Below are positions 54,138 to 63,246 of a stretch of DNA of 64,000 bases, in pieces; the stretch's first letter is position 1; each line of letters starts with the position of its first letter. The stretch comes from Pseudomonas sp. H3(2019) (GTDB taxonomy: Bacteria > Pseudomonadota > Gammaproteobacteria > Pseudomonadales > Pseudomonadaceae). The notes under the pieces were generated by a model. The model saw only the letters and a program-made list of their open reading frames with translations. It did not search any database and was not told the DNA's origin. The stretch spans positions 1-64,000 of the forward strand of contig NZ_VMSG01000016.1 of assembly GCF_007713465.1 (NCBI RefSeq). Direction: 5' to 3'. The translations under genes and the position numbers were made by a program.

Positions 54138-54377
54138 ATGTCCGAACACCGTAAGTCATTTCGAATCAAGATCCAGCACGAGAGCTTCGGCGAGTGCCTG
54201 GGCCAGACTCGCAACCTTTCCGCCAGTGGCGTCTACGTGAAGCATCCGACGCTCGCGGCGTTGGCCAAGGGTGCGGTCGTCTATGGTCAGGTGCAGGGGT
54301 TACCATGCGGTGCGCCGCGAGTGCGCATGGAAGTGGTGCAGGTCGACGCGGAAGGCATCGGCCTGCGTTACCTTTGA
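54138..54377 (+). CDS. PilZ-domain c-di-GMP-binding protein
   Basis: This 79-residue single-domain protein has both c-di-GMP motifs: RKSFR (RxxxR) at residues 5-9 and NLSASG ((D/N)xSxxG) at about 26-31. The start at 54,138 is preceded by GCAGAAG. PilZ proteins change partner activity on c-di-GMP binding. The partner is unknown; this is the usual PA0012 position. Confidence 0.9.
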   Translation: MSEHRKSFRIKIQHESFGECLGQTRNLSASGVYVKHPTLAALAKGAVVYGQVQGLPCGAPRVRMEVVQVDAEGIGLRYL

Positions 54378-54393
54378 GTTGAGCGTTTTTTGA

Positions 54394-54717
54394 TCAGTTG
54401 CCTAACCGGTCAAGCTTCTTCAGAAACACCGTCATTTCCTTTTCCGCCTGCTTGTCGCCATGCGCGCGGGCAGCTTCCAGGCCCTGCTCCCAGGCCTGAC
54501 GGGCGGCTGCAGGGTTTGCCTGTGCCAAATAAGCCTTGCCCAACAGCTTCCAGGCCGCCGAGTACTTCGGATCGAATTCCACGCAGCGGCTGAAATGCTC
54601 GGCCGCCTTGGCATGTTCGCCCAGATCCAGATAACCCTTGCCCAGACCAAAGCGCAGCAGCGAGTTATCCACACCCTTGGCGAGCATTTTTTCCAGCGAT
54701 TCGATCATCGGTAGCAC
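54394..54717 (-). CDS. Small TPR-repeat protein
   Basis: The 107-residue protein has three TPR-like repeats (SLLRFGLGKGYLDLGEHAKA, AEHFSRCVEFDPKYSAAWKL, LGKAYLAQANPAAARQAWEQ) and probably acts in protein-protein contacts. It lies between the PilZ gene and trkA on the opposite strand to pilZ. Function unknown. The REP hairpin at 54,734 is directly upstream. Confidence 0.85.
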   Translation of the reverse strand: MLPMIESLEKMLAKGVDNSLLRFGLGKGYLDLGEHAKAAEHFSRCVEFDPKYSAAWKLLGKAYLAQANPAAARQAWEQGLEAARAHGDKQAEKEMTVFLKKLDRLGN

Positions 54718-54733
54718 CTTTGCATTAAGTGAT

Positions 54734-54758
54734 CGTTCCCACGCTCTGCGTGGGAACG
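54734..54758. repeat. REP hairpin
   Basis: CGTTCCCACGC-TCT-GCGTGGGAACG, a frequent Pseudomonas repeat, lies in the 46-bp gap before trkA ends. A related longer copy is at 61,997-62,105. Confidence 0.85.
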
Positions 54759-54763
54759 AGCCG

Positions 54764-56137
54764 TTAGAAAAAGCTCAACCCCACGTGAAACAACTTCTCC
54801 ACATCGCGAATATGCTTTTTATCCACAAGGAACAGAATCACATGGTCGCCGGCTTCGATCACGGTGTCGTCGTGGGCGATCAGCACTTCTTCGTCGCGAA
54901 TGATCGCACCAATGGTAGTCCCCGGCGGCAGGACGATGTTTTCGATGGCCTTACCGATGACCTTGCTCGACTTCGCGTCACCATGGGCAATTGCCTCGAT
55001 GGCTTCTGCCGCACCGCGACGCAGCGAGTGCACGCTGACGATATCGCCCCGGCGCACGTGAGCCAGCAAAGTGCCGATGGTCGCCAGTTGCGGGCTGATG
55101 GCGATGTCGATATCACCGCCCTGGATCAGGTCGACATAAGCCGGGTTGTTGATGATGGTCATCACCTTCTTCGCGCCCAGGCGTTTGGCCAACAGCGACG
55201 ACATGATGTTGGCTTCGTCGTCGTTGGTCAGCGCCAGGAACAGATCGGCATCGGCGATGTTCTCTTCCAGCAGCAAATCACGGTCCGAGGCGCTGCCCTG
55301 CAACACCACAGTGCTGTCGAGGGTGTCCGAGAGGTAACGGCAGCGCGCCGGGTTCATCTCGATGATCTTCACCTGATAGCGGCTTTCAATCGCCTCGGCC
55401 AGCCGCTCGCCGATCTGCCCGCCACCGGCGATGACGATGCGTTTGTAGCTCTCGTCGAGCCGGCGCATTTCGCTCATCACGGCGCGAATATTCGCTTTGG
55501 CCGCGATGAAAAACACCTCGTCATCGGCTTCGATCACCGTATCGCCTTGCGGCAGGATCGGTCGGTCGCGACGGAAAATCGCCGCCACCCGTGTATCGAC
55601 GTTCGGCATGTGTTCGCGCAACTGCCGTAGTTGCTGCCCCACCAGCGGCCCGCCGTAGTAAGCCTTGACCGCCACCAGCTGGGCCTTGCCCTCGGCGAAG
55701 TCGATGACCTGCAAGGCACCGGGGTGTTCGATCAGGCGCTTGATGTAATGGGTTACCACTTGTTCCGGGCTGATCAACACGTCGACCGGAATCGCGTCAT
55801 TGTCGAACAGGCCGGCGCGGGTCAGGTACGCGGCTTCGCGCACCCGGGCGATCTTGGTCGGCGTGTGGAACAGGGTGTGGGCGACCTGGCAGGCGACCAT
55901 GTTGGTCTCGTCGCTGTTGGTCACCGCCACCAGCATGTCGGCATCATCGGCGCCGGCCTGGCGCAGCACTGTCGGGAACGAGCCGCGACCTTGCACGGTG
56001 CGGATATCGAGGCGGTCACCGAGGTCTCGCAGGCGTTCGCCGTCGGTGTCGACCACGGTGATGTCGTTCGCTTCGCTGGCCAAGTGTTCCGCCAGCGTAC
56101 CGCCGACCTGCCCGGCGCCGAGGATGATGATCTTCAT
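54764..56137 (-). CDS. trkA: Trk potassium uptake regulator TrkA
   Basis: The 457-residue cytoplasmic protein is a duplication of two RCK/KTN units. Each has a Rossmann nucleotide-binding motif: ILGAGQVGGTLAEHLA (N-terminus) and IAGGGQIGERLAEAIE (about residue 236). TrkA binds NAD(H) and gates TrkH/TrkG potassium channels. The start at 56,137 (MKIIILGAGQ) is well supported; upstream codons run into rsmB. Confidence 0.96.
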   Translation of the reverse strand: MKIIILGAGQVGGTLAEHLASEANDITVVDTDGERLRDLGDRLDIRTVQGRGSFPTVLRQAGADDADMLVAVTNSDETNMVACQVAHTLFHTPTKIARVREAAYLTRAGLFDNDAIPVDVLISPEQVVTHYIKRLIEHPGALQVIDFAEGKAQLVAVKAYYGGPLVGQQLRQLREHMPNVDTRVAAIFRRDRPILPQGDTVIEADDEVFFIAAKANIRAVMSEMRRLDESYKRIVIAGGGQIGERLAEAIESRYQVKIIEMNPARCRYLSDTLDSTVVLQGSASDRDLLLEENIADADLFLALTNDDEANIMSSLLAKRLGAKKVMTIINNPAYVDLIQGGDIDIAISPQLATIGTLLAHVRRGDIVSVHSLRRGAAEAIEAIAHGDAKSSKVIGKAIENIVLPPGTTIGAIIRDEEVLIAHDDTVIEAGDHVILFLVDKKHIRDVEKLFHVGLSFF

Positions 56138-56160
56138 CCGGTCACTCCCTTGAAATCCGC

Positions 56161-57471
56161 TTAACCGCGCGCGGCGGCAATCTTGATCAACTTGGCGTAG
56201 TAGAACCCGTCGTGACCGCCCTCTTGCGCCAGCAACTGGCGGCCATGCGGTTGCTTGATGCCGGCCTGGCTGGCGATATCCAGCTCGCGAGCACCCGATG
56301 TGCGAGCGAGGAAAGCTTCGATGACTTCGGTGTTTTCGGTCGGCAAGGTCGAGCAAGTGGCGTACAGCAGGATGCCGCCGACGTCGAGGGTCGGCCACAT
56401 CGCGTCGAGCAGTTCACCCTGAAGCACCGCGAGCGCAGCGATGTCATCTGGCTGGCGGGTCAGTTTGATGTCCGGGTGCCGGCGAATCACGCCGGTCGCC
56501 GAGCAGGGCGCGTCGAGCAGGATCCGCTGGAACGGCTTGCCGTCCCACCACGCTTGAGTGTCGCGGCCGTCGGCGGCGATCAATTCGGCGCTGAGGCCCA
56601 GCCGCTCAAGGTTTTCCCGCACGCGCACCAGACGCTTGGCTTCCAGGTCCACGGCTACCACGCCGGCCAGTTCTGGCTCGACTTCGAGGATGTGGCAGGT
56701 CTTGCCACCCGGTGCGCAGCAGGCGTCGAGCACCCGTTGGCCCGGCGCGAGGTCCAGCAGGTCCGCCGCCAGTTGCGCGGCTTCGTCCTGCACGCTGATC
56801 CAGCCTTCGGCGAAACCCGGCAGCTGGCGCACATCGCCCGGCGTGTCGAGCACGATGCCGTCACGGCTAAACACGCACGGCTTGGCCGCGACACCGGCAT
56901 CGCTCAGCAAGGCGAGGTAGGCATCGCGGGTATGATGACGACGATTGACCCGCAAAATCATCGGCGGGTGCGCGTTGTTCGCGGCGCAAATGGCTTCCCA
57001 TTGCTCAGGCCAGAACGCCTTGAGGGATTTTTGCAGCCAGCGCGGGTGGGCGGTGCGCACCACCGGATCGTGCTCAAGCTCGGCCAGCAGGGCTTCACTT
57101 TCACGTTGGGCGCGGCGCAGCACGGCGTTGAGCAGGGCTTTGGCCCACGGTTTTTTCAGCTTGTCGGCGCAGCCCACGGTTTCACCGATGGCGGCATGGG
57201 CCGGGACACGGGTGTACAGCAACTGGTAAAGGCCGACCAGCAGCAGCGCTTCGACGTCAGCATCGGCGGCTTTGAAAGGCTTTTGCAGCAGCTTGGCTGC
57301 CAGTGCCGACAAGCGCGGTTGCCAGCGGGCGGTACCGAAGGCCAGGTCCTGGGTGAAGCCGCGATCACGGTCTTCGACCTTGTCCAGTTGTGTCGGCAAC
57401 GAACTGTTCAGCGAAGCCTTGCCGTTGAGGACGGCGGCCAGGGCCTTGGCGGCGGCCAGACGCGGGTTCAT
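56161..57471 (-). CDS. rsmB: 16S rRNA m5C967 methyltransferase
   Basis: The 436-residue enzyme (Sun/RsmB) has an NusB-like N-terminal RNA-binding domain and a C-terminal methyltransferase domain with DACCAPGGKTCHIL (SAM binding) and the catalytic LLDAPCSATGVIRRHPDIK. Its start overlaps the fmt stop (ATGA). Order fmt-rsmB-trkA is conserved. Confidence 0.96.
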   Translation of the reverse strand: MNPRLAAAKALAAVLNGKASLNSSLPTQLDKVEDRDRGFTQDLAFGTARWQPRLSALAAKLLQKPFKAADADVEALLLVGLYQLLYTRVPAHAAIGETVGCADKLKKPWAKALLNAVLRRAQRESEALLAELEHDPVVRTAHPRWLQKSLKAFWPEQWEAICAANNAHPPMILRVNRRHHTRDAYLALLSDAGVAAKPCVFSRDGIVLDTPGDVRQLPGFAEGWISVQDEAAQLAADLLDLAPGQRVLDACCAPGGKTCHILEVEPELAGVVAVDLEAKRLVRVRENLERLGLSAELIAADGRDTQAWWDGKPFQRILLDAPCSATGVIRRHPDIKLTRQPDDIAALAVLQGELLDAMWPTLDVGGILLYATCSTLPTENTEVIEAFLARTSGARELDIASQAGIKQPHGRQLLAQEGGHDGFYYAKLIKIAAARG

Positions 57472-58427
57472 TGGGCGTCCACCGCTTGGCCCAGGACGGT
57501 GCCAACGGCAAATTTCTCACGACGGCTGTTGAACAAGTCGCTGAAATTCAGCGCCTTGCCACCGGGCAATTGCAGACGTGTCAGGCACAGCGCCTGTTCA
57601 CCGCAGGCGACGATCAAGCCGTCCTTGCTGGCGCCGAGGATCTCGCCTGGTGCGCCCTTGCCTTCGGCGCGGCTGGCAGCGAGCACTTTCAAGGCTTCGC
57701 CATTGAGCGTGCTGTGGCAGATCGGCCACGGATTGAATGCGCGAACCAGACGTTCCAACTCGACCGCAGGGCGGCTCCAGTCGATGCGCGCTTCGTCTTT
57801 GTTCAATTTGTGCGCATAGGTGGCGAGGCTGTCGTCCTGCACTTCGCCTTCCAGCGTACCGGCGGCCAGCCCGGCAATCGCCTGAACCACTGCTGGCGGG
57901 CCCATCTCGGCGAGACGGTCATGCAGGCTGCCACCGGTGTCATCAGCGCTGATTGGCGTGGTGACCTTGAGCAGCATCGGCCCGGTGTCGAGGCCGGCCT
58001 CCATGCGCATCACGGTCACGCCGCTTTCAGCGTCGCCCGCTTCGACGGCGCGCTGGATCGGCGCCGCACCGCGCCAGCGTGGCAGCAACGAGGCGTGGCT
58101 GTTGATGCAGCCCAGACGCGGAATATCCAGCACCACTTGCGGCAGGATCAGACCGTAGGCCACGACGACCATCAGGTCCGGCTTGAGTGCGGCCAGATCG
58201 GCCTGGGCGTCGGCGTTGCGCAGGGTTGGCGGTTGCAACACCTGGATGTTGTGCTCCAGAGCCAACTGCTTGACCGGGCTCGGCATCAGCTTTTGCCCAC
58301 GACCCGCCGGGCGATCCGGTTGGGTGTAGACCGCAACGATCTCATAAGGGCTGTCGAGCAGGGCCTTGAGGTGTTCGGCGGCAAATTCGGGGGTGCCGGC
58401 AAAGACGATGCGCAGTGGCTCAGTCAT
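57468..58427 (-). CDS. fmt: Methionyl-tRNA formyltransferase
   Basis: The 319-residue enzyme formylates the initiator Met-tRNA. It has the catalytic NSHASLLPRWRGAAPIQRA loop and the N-terminal MTEPLRIVFAGTPEFAA. The C-terminal OB-fold domain is visible from about residue 210. The start at 58,427 is the family start; it follows def by 66 bp. Confidence 0.97.
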   Translation of the reverse strand: MTEPLRIVFAGTPEFAAEHLKALLDSPYEIVAVYTQPDRPAGRGQKLMPSPVKQLALEHNIQVLQPPTLRNADAQADLAALKPDLMVVVAYGLILPQVVLDIPRLGCINSHASLLPRWRGAAPIQRAVEAGDAESGVTVMRMEAGLDTGPMLLKVTTPISADDTGGSLHDRLAEMGPPAVVQAIAGLAAGTLEGEVQDDSLATYAHKLNKDEARIDWSRPAVELERLVRAFNPWPICHSTLNGEALKVLAASRAEGKGAPGEILGASKDGLIVACGEQALCLTRLQLPGGKALNFSDLFNSRREKFAVGTVLGQAVDAQ

Positions 58428-58460
58428 GGGAATTCTCGGTTGGAAACACGCGGAAAAGAA

Positions 58461-58484
58461 AAAGGCTTGCCGCAGCAAGCCTTT
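58461..58484 (-). terminator. Terminator between def and fmt
   Basis: AAAGGCTTGC-CGCA-GCAAGCCTTT is followed on the minus strand by TTTTTCTTTT. It could reduce transcription from def into fmt. Confidence 0.75.
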
Positions 58485-58493
58485 GGAAGGGCA

Positions 58494-59000
58494 TCAAGCG
58501 TTCTGGCGATGGAGCTTTTCCAGCTTCTTCTTGATCCGGTCGCGTTTGAGCGTGGACAGGTAATCGACGAACAACTTGCCGTTGAGGTGGTCGCATTCGT
58601 GCTGAATGCACACCGCCAGCAGCTCTTCGGCGATCAGCTCAAAAGGCTTGCCGTCACGATCCAGTGCGTTGATCTTCACGCGTTGTGGGCGGTCGACGTT
58701 TTCGTAGAAGCCCGGTACCGAAAGGCAGCCTTCCTGGTACTGACCCATTTCGTCGGTCAGGACTTCGAACTCGGGGTTGATGAACACCCGAGGTTCGCTG
58801 CGGTCTTCGGAAAGGTCCATGACCACGATGCGTTTGTGCACGTTGACCTGGGTCGCCGCGAGGCCGATACCCGGAGCTTCATACATTGTTTCAAACATGT
58901 CATCGACCAACTGCCGCACTTCGTCGTCCACTACGGCCACTGGTTTGGCGATAGTACGCAGGCGCGGGTCGGGAAATTCGAGGATGTTCAAAATAGCCAT
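58494..59000 (-). CDS. def: Peptide deformylase
   Basis: The 168-residue metalloenzyme has all three motifs: GIGLAATQV, EGCLSVPG and the metal site QHECDHL (HExxH). It removes the formyl group from nascent proteins and thus pairs with Fmt. It is divergent from the LysM-domain gene. Confidence 0.97.
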   Translation of the reverse strand: MAILNILEFPDPRLRTIAKPVAVVDDEVRQLVDDMFETMYEAPGIGLAATQVNVHKRIVVMDLSEDRSEPRVFINPEFEVLTDEMGQYQEGCLSVPGFYENVDRPQRVKINALDRDGKPFELIAEELLAVCIQHECDHLNGKLFVDYLSTLKRDRIKKKLEKLHRQNA

Positions 59001-59170
59001 AAGCGTAATTGCTGCACGTGTGAAGTAAAGTCTGGGCCGATGGCCTGGCGGGTCCGAAGATGCAGGCTACCGTTGTAAAACGTAGCTCCCTTCTTTTCAT
59101 TAACAAGGGGGAGCGGGCCACGAGGGCTCTGGCGTTCTACTCGAATGCACATAATAAAGGGATTCACCGC

Positions 59171-60196
59171 ATGAGGAAATCACTACTCGCCTTGCTGCTT
59201 CTGGCCTCGGCCGGTTTCGCACACGGACAAGTGCAACTCAAGGAAGGTTTTCCACAGCATTACACCGTGGTGGCGGGCGACACACTTTGGGACATCTCCG
59301 GGAAATACCTCCGCGAGCCCTGGAAATGGCCCGAACTCTGGCAGGCCAACCCGCAAATCGAAAACCCCAACCTGATCTATCCCGGTGACTCGCTGTCACT
59401 GGTCTATATCAACGGGCAACCGCGCCTGACCCTCAATCGAGGGGCTTCACGCGGCACCATCAAGCTTTCGCCACAAGTGCGCAGCACGCCGATGGCCGAC
59501 GCCATTCCGAGTATTCCGCTGCGTTCGATCAACAGCTTCCTGCTGAGCAACCGCATCATCGACAACGTCGAAGATTTCAACAAGGCGCCGTACATCGTTG
59601 CCGGCGACGCCGAACGGGTGCTCAGTGGCATGGGCGATCGCATCTACGCACGCGGCAAGTTCGACCCGGAGCAGTCGGTGTACGGCATTTTCCGTCAGGG
59701 CAAGGTCTACAGCGACCCGCAAAGCAAAGAGTTTCTGGGGATCAACGCCGACGACATCGGCGGCGGCGAGATCATCGCCACTGAAGGCGATGTCGCCACC
59801 CTCGCCTTGCAACGCACCACTCAAGAGGTTCGACTCGGCGACCGCTTGTTCAGCGGCGAAGAACGGGCGATCAACTCAACCTTCATGCCCAGCGCGCCAA
59901 AAGCCGATATTCACGGCTTGATCATCGACGTGCCACGCGGTGTTACGCAGATCGGTGTGCTGGATGTGGTCACTTTGAACAAGGGCCAGCGCGACGGCTT
60001 GGCCGAAGGCAACGTGCTGGTGGTCATGAAAACCGGTGAAACCGTGCGTGACCGGGTCACGGGCGAACAGGTGAAAATACCGGATGAACGCGCCGGTTTG
60101 CTGATGATCTTCCGCACCTATGAAAAGCTCAGCTATGGCTTGGTGCTCAATGCTTCGCGCTCCCTCGCGGTGATGGACAAGGTGCGTAATCCGTAA
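59171..60196 (+). CDS. LysM-domain envelope protein
   Basis: The 341-residue protein has a signal peptide (MRKSLLALLLLASAGFAHG) and a LysM domain at about residues 33-80 (YTVVAGDTLWDISGKYLREP). The C-terminal part is beta-rich and of unknown function. The LysM domain binds peptidoglycan. The start at 59,171 is preferred to an upstream frame from 59,060. Position matches PA0020. Confidence 0.92.
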   Translation: MRKSLLALLLLASAGFAHGQVQLKEGFPQHYTVVAGDTLWDISGKYLREPWKWPELWQANPQIENPNLIYPGDSLSLVYINGQPRLTLNRGASRGTIKLSPQVRSTPMADAIPSIPLRSINSFLLSNRIIDNVEDFNKAPYIVAGDAERVLSGMGDRIYARGKFDPEQSVYGIFRQGKVYSDPQSKEFLGINADDIGGGEIIATEGDVATLALQRTTQEVRLGDRLFSGEERAINSTFMPSAPKADIHGLIIDVPRGVTQIGVLDVVTLNKGQRDGLAEGNVLVVMKTGETVRDRVTGEQVKIPDERAGLLMIFRTYEKLSYGLVLNASRSLAVMDKVRNP

Positions 60197-60276
60197 AAGA
60201 CTCAACACGTTACCAACAGACTTATCCACAGCTTGTTGCTGATTCAATACGACCAATAACGATCAAGGATGATCTT

Positions 60277-61380
60277 ATGCCGCTGTTTGCACCTACGCAG
60301 GTTTCACCGGCGGAACTGGAAGCGCGTTTGCGTTTGCATCGTCTTCCGGAGCTCGGCCCCCGACGTTTTAAAAAGCTGCTCGAAGCTTTTGGCTCGGCCT
60401 CAAAAGCCATCAGCGCACCAGCCTCTGCCTGGCGCGCCTTGGGGTTGCCAGCGGCGTGCGCCGACGCTCGACGTAGCCCGCTTATTCGTGATGGCGCCTA
60501 CCACGCATTAGCCTGGCTAGAGCGCGAAGGCCAGTATTTACTGATGGTTGACCAGCCGGGCTATCCGGCGCTGTTGGCAGAAATCAGTGACCCGCCACCG
60601 CTGTTATTTGTCGCGGGCGATCCGGGCATTCTGGAAAAACCGCAGCTGGCGATGGTCGGTAGCCGACGCGCATCGAGGCCGGGGATGGACACCGCCACGG
60701 CTTTTTCCCGCAGCCTGGCAGGCGCCGGTTTTGTCATCACCAGCGGCTTGGCATTGGGAATCGATGCGGCAGCGCATCAAGCCGCGCTGGACGTCGGAGG
60801 GCAGACCGTCGGAGTGCTCGGCACCGGCCTGGAAAATTTTTATCCACAGCGCAATCGGCGGATTGCCGACGCGATGATTGCGCAAGGCAGTGCGGTGGTT
60901 TCCGAGTTCCCGCTGGACGCCGGACCGCAGGCCAGCAACTTCCCGCGGCGCAATCGGATCATCAGCGGTTTATCCCTCGGCGTGCTGGTGGTCGAGGCCA
61001 GTGTCGCCAGCGGTTCGCTGATCACTGCACGGCTGGCGGCGGAACAGGGTCGCGAGGTGTATGCCATTCCAGGCTCCATCCATCATCCCGGAGCCCGTGG
61101 TTGCCACCAGTTGATCCGCGATGGCGCAGTATTGGTGGAAACCATCGAACATATCCTCGAAGGCCTGCGCGGTTGGCAGAATCTGCCGTTATCCACAGAA
61201 ACTGCGGCGCCCATCGATCATCCGTTGCTGTGCCTGCTGTTTGCCGCCCCGCATACCAGCGAGGCCCTGGCCGACGCGGCGGGATGGGCGTTGCCGAAGG
61301 TATTGGCGGCGCTGACGGAGCTTGAAATGGAGGGTCGGGCGGTGAGCGAAGGCGGACGCTGGTTTGCGCGCGTAAGCTAG
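60277..61380 (+). CDS. dprA: DNA-processing protein DprA
   Basis: The 367-residue protein (Smf) has a Rossmann-like DprA domain with MVGSRRASRPGMD, TSGLALGIDAAAH and SNFPRRNRIISGLSLG. A C-terminal winged-helix domain follows (LADAAGWALPKVLAALTELE). DprA loads RecA on single-stranded DNA during transformation. It lies upstream of tsaC. Confidence 0.95.
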   Translation: MPLFAPTQVSPAELEARLRLHRLPELGPRRFKKLLEAFGSASKAISAPASAWRALGLPAACADARRSPLIRDGAYHALAWLEREGQYLLMVDQPGYPALLAEISDPPPLLFVAGDPGILEKPQLAMVGSRRASRPGMDTATAFSRSLAGAGFVITSGLALGIDAAAHQAALDVGGQTVGVLGTGLENFYPQRNRRIADAMIAQGSAVVSEFPLDAGPQASNFPRRNRIISGLSLGVLVVEASVASGSLITARLAAEQGREVYAIPGSIHHPGARGCHQLIRDGAVLVETIEHILEGLRGWQNLPLSTETAAPIDHPLLCLLFAAPHTSEALADAAGWALPKVLAALTELEMEGRAVSEGGRWFARVS

Positions 61381-61431
61381 CGTCATGAAAGATCGGTAAA
61401 CTGCGCACAGCCTTATTTTGGAGAGTCGGGA

Positions 61432-61989
61432 ATGGTCAATAGTTGGCGTGTGCAGCAAGCCGCACAAGCGATTCGCGCAGGGGCGGTGATTGCCTATCCA
61501 ACCGAAGCAGTCTGGGGCCTGGGTTGCGACCCGTGGGATGAAGAGGCGGTGTATCGCTTGCTGGCGATCAAGGGCCGCTCGGTGGAAAAGGGCCTGATTC
61601 TGGTTGCCGACAACATTCGCCAGTTCGACTTCCTGTTCGAAGACTTCCCGGAGCTGTGGATGGATCGCATGGCCAGCACCTGGCCGGGGCCGAACACCTG
61701 GCTGGTGCCTCATCAAAACATGCTGCCGCAATGGATCACCGGGGTCCACGAGACCGTGGCGCTGCGGGTTAGCGATCACCCACAGGTGCGGGAATTGTGT
61801 GCGTTGGTCGGCCCGCTGGTGTCGACTTCAGCCAACCCGCAAGGCCGCCCGGCAGCGCGTTCGCGAATTCGCGTCGAGCAGTATTTCCGCGGGCAGATCG
61901 ACCTGGTGCTGGGCGGTAATCTGGGCGGACGGAAAAACCCCAGCCTGATTCGCGATCTGGCGACCGGCAACGTGGTGCGCCCGGCTTAG
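61432..61989 (+). CDS. tsaC: L-threonylcarbamoyladenylate synthase TsaC
   Basis: The 185-residue YrdC-domain protein (RimN) has AYPTEAVWGLGCDPWDEEAV and KGRSVEKGLILV, the substrate-binding KxR motif, and STSANPQGRPAARS near the end. It makes threonylcarbamoyl-AMP for tRNA t6A37. Ends just before a REP-like repeat. Confidence 0.96.
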   Translation: MVNSWRVQQAAQAIRAGAVIAYPTEAVWGLGCDPWDEEAVYRLLAIKGRSVEKGLILVADNIRQFDFLFEDFPELWMDRMASTWPGPNTWLVPHQNMLPQWITGVHETVALRVSDHPQVRELCALVGPLVSTSANPQGRPAARSRIRVEQYFRGQIDLVLGGNLGGRKNPSLIRDLATGNVVRPA

Positions 61990-61996
61990 TCGATGA

Positions 61997-62105
61997 TCGT
62001 TCCCACGCTCCCGCGTGGGAATGCCTCATTGGACGCTCTGCGTCCGCTTCGACATGTGACGCGGAGCGTCACGGGCTGCGTTCCCACGCAGAGCGTGGGA
62101 ACGAT
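61997..62105. repeat. Compound REP-like repeat between tsaC and qor
   Basis: ATCGTTCCCACGCT and AGCGTGGGAACGAT form outer arms around an inner GC-rich hairpin (GACGCTCTGCGTC, GACGCGGAGCGTC). It is another copy of the repeat at 54,734. Confidence 0.8.
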
Positions 62106-62112
62106 CGTGGGT

Positions 62113-63090
62113 TCAGGGCAAAAGCACCGTCGACCCGGTAGTACGCCGCGCCGACAGCTCAATCTGCGCTTTCGCCGCTTCAGCCAGTGGGTAACGCTGG
62201 TTGATGTCCACTTTCAACTTGCCGCTGACGATCATTGCGAACAGCTCATCGGCCATGGCTTGCAGGTTTTCAGCGTTGTTGGCGTAAGTCCCCAGCGTTG
62301 GCCGGGTCACGTACAGCGAGCCTTTTGCCGCGAGAATCCCCAGGTTGACACCGTCCACCGCACCCGATGCATTGCCGAAGCTCACCACCAGCCCGCGTGG
62401 CGCCACGCTGTCGAGCGAGGTCAGCCAGGTATCCTTGCCAACGCCGTCGTAGACCACCGGCACCTTTTTGCCGTCAGTCAGTTCCAGCACACGCTGTACG
62501 ACGTTTTCCTTGCTGTAGTCGATGGTTGCCCAAGCGCCGAGGGATTTTGCCAGTGCGGCTTTTTCCGGCGAACTGACGGTACCGATCAACTTCACGCCCA
62601 AGGCCTTGGCCCATTGGCAGGCCAGCGAACCGACACCACCGGCAGCGGCGTGGAACAGAATGGTTTCGCCGCCCTTGAGTTCATAGGTCTGACGCAACAG
62701 GTACTGCACGGTCAGGCCCTTGAGCATGACACCCGCGGCCTGTTCGAAACTGATGGCGTCTGGCAGATGCACCAGATTGTCTTGCGGCAACACATGCAAC
62801 TCGCTGTAAGCACCCAGCGGGCCACTGCCGTAGGCCACGCGGTCACCGACCTTGAAGCGAGTGACGCCGCTGCCCACCGCGTCGACCACGCCCGCGCCTT
62901 CCGCGCCCAGGCCCGATGGCAGGGCGGGGGGTGCGTAGAGGCCGCTGCGGTAATAGGTGTCGATGAAATTCAGGCCGATGGCCTTGTTGCTGACGCGCAC
63001 CTGCTGCGGGCCAGGCTCGGCAGGCTGATAGTCCACATACTCAAGCACTTCGGGGCCGCCATGGGCGCGGAACTGGATACGCTTTGCCAT
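62113..63090 (-). CDS. qor: Quinone oxidoreductase (zinc-free MDR family)
   Basis: The 325-residue protein starts MAKRIQFRAHGGPEVLEYVD and carries the NADPH fold HAAAGGVGSLACQWAKALG. It lacks the metal ligands of zinc alcohol dehydrogenases and matches NADPH:quinone reductases. It faces hemF across a 156-bp gap. Position corresponds to PA0023 in P. aeruginosa. Confidence 0.93.
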   Translation of the reverse strand: MAKRIQFRAHGGPEVLEYVDYQPAEPGPQQVRVSNKAIGLNFIDTYYRSGLYAPPALPSGLGAEGAGVVDAVGSGVTRFKVGDRVAYGSGPLGAYSELHVLPQDNLVHLPDAISFEQAAGVMLKGLTVQYLLRQTYELKGGETILFHAAAGGVGSLACQWAKALGVKLIGTVSSPEKAALAKSLGAWATIDYSKENVVQRVLELTDGKKVPVVYDGVGKDTWLTSLDSVAPRGLVVSFGNASGAVDGVNLGILAAKGSLYVTRPTLGTYANNAENLQAMADELFAMIVSGKLKVDINQRYPLAEAAKAQIELSARRTTGSTVLLP

Positions 63091-63246
63091 CAGAACTCTC
63101 CTTAGGTCATTTGCCAAGCGCCCTATCGGACTCCTAAGCTTGATCTTCGTCAACTGCGACGCAGCAAGGTGCGGTGTTATCCTACGCAGCAATTTGCCGC
63201 CGGCCATTCGTACGCCGCGCAGCTTTGCCCGATTCAAGGTGATGAC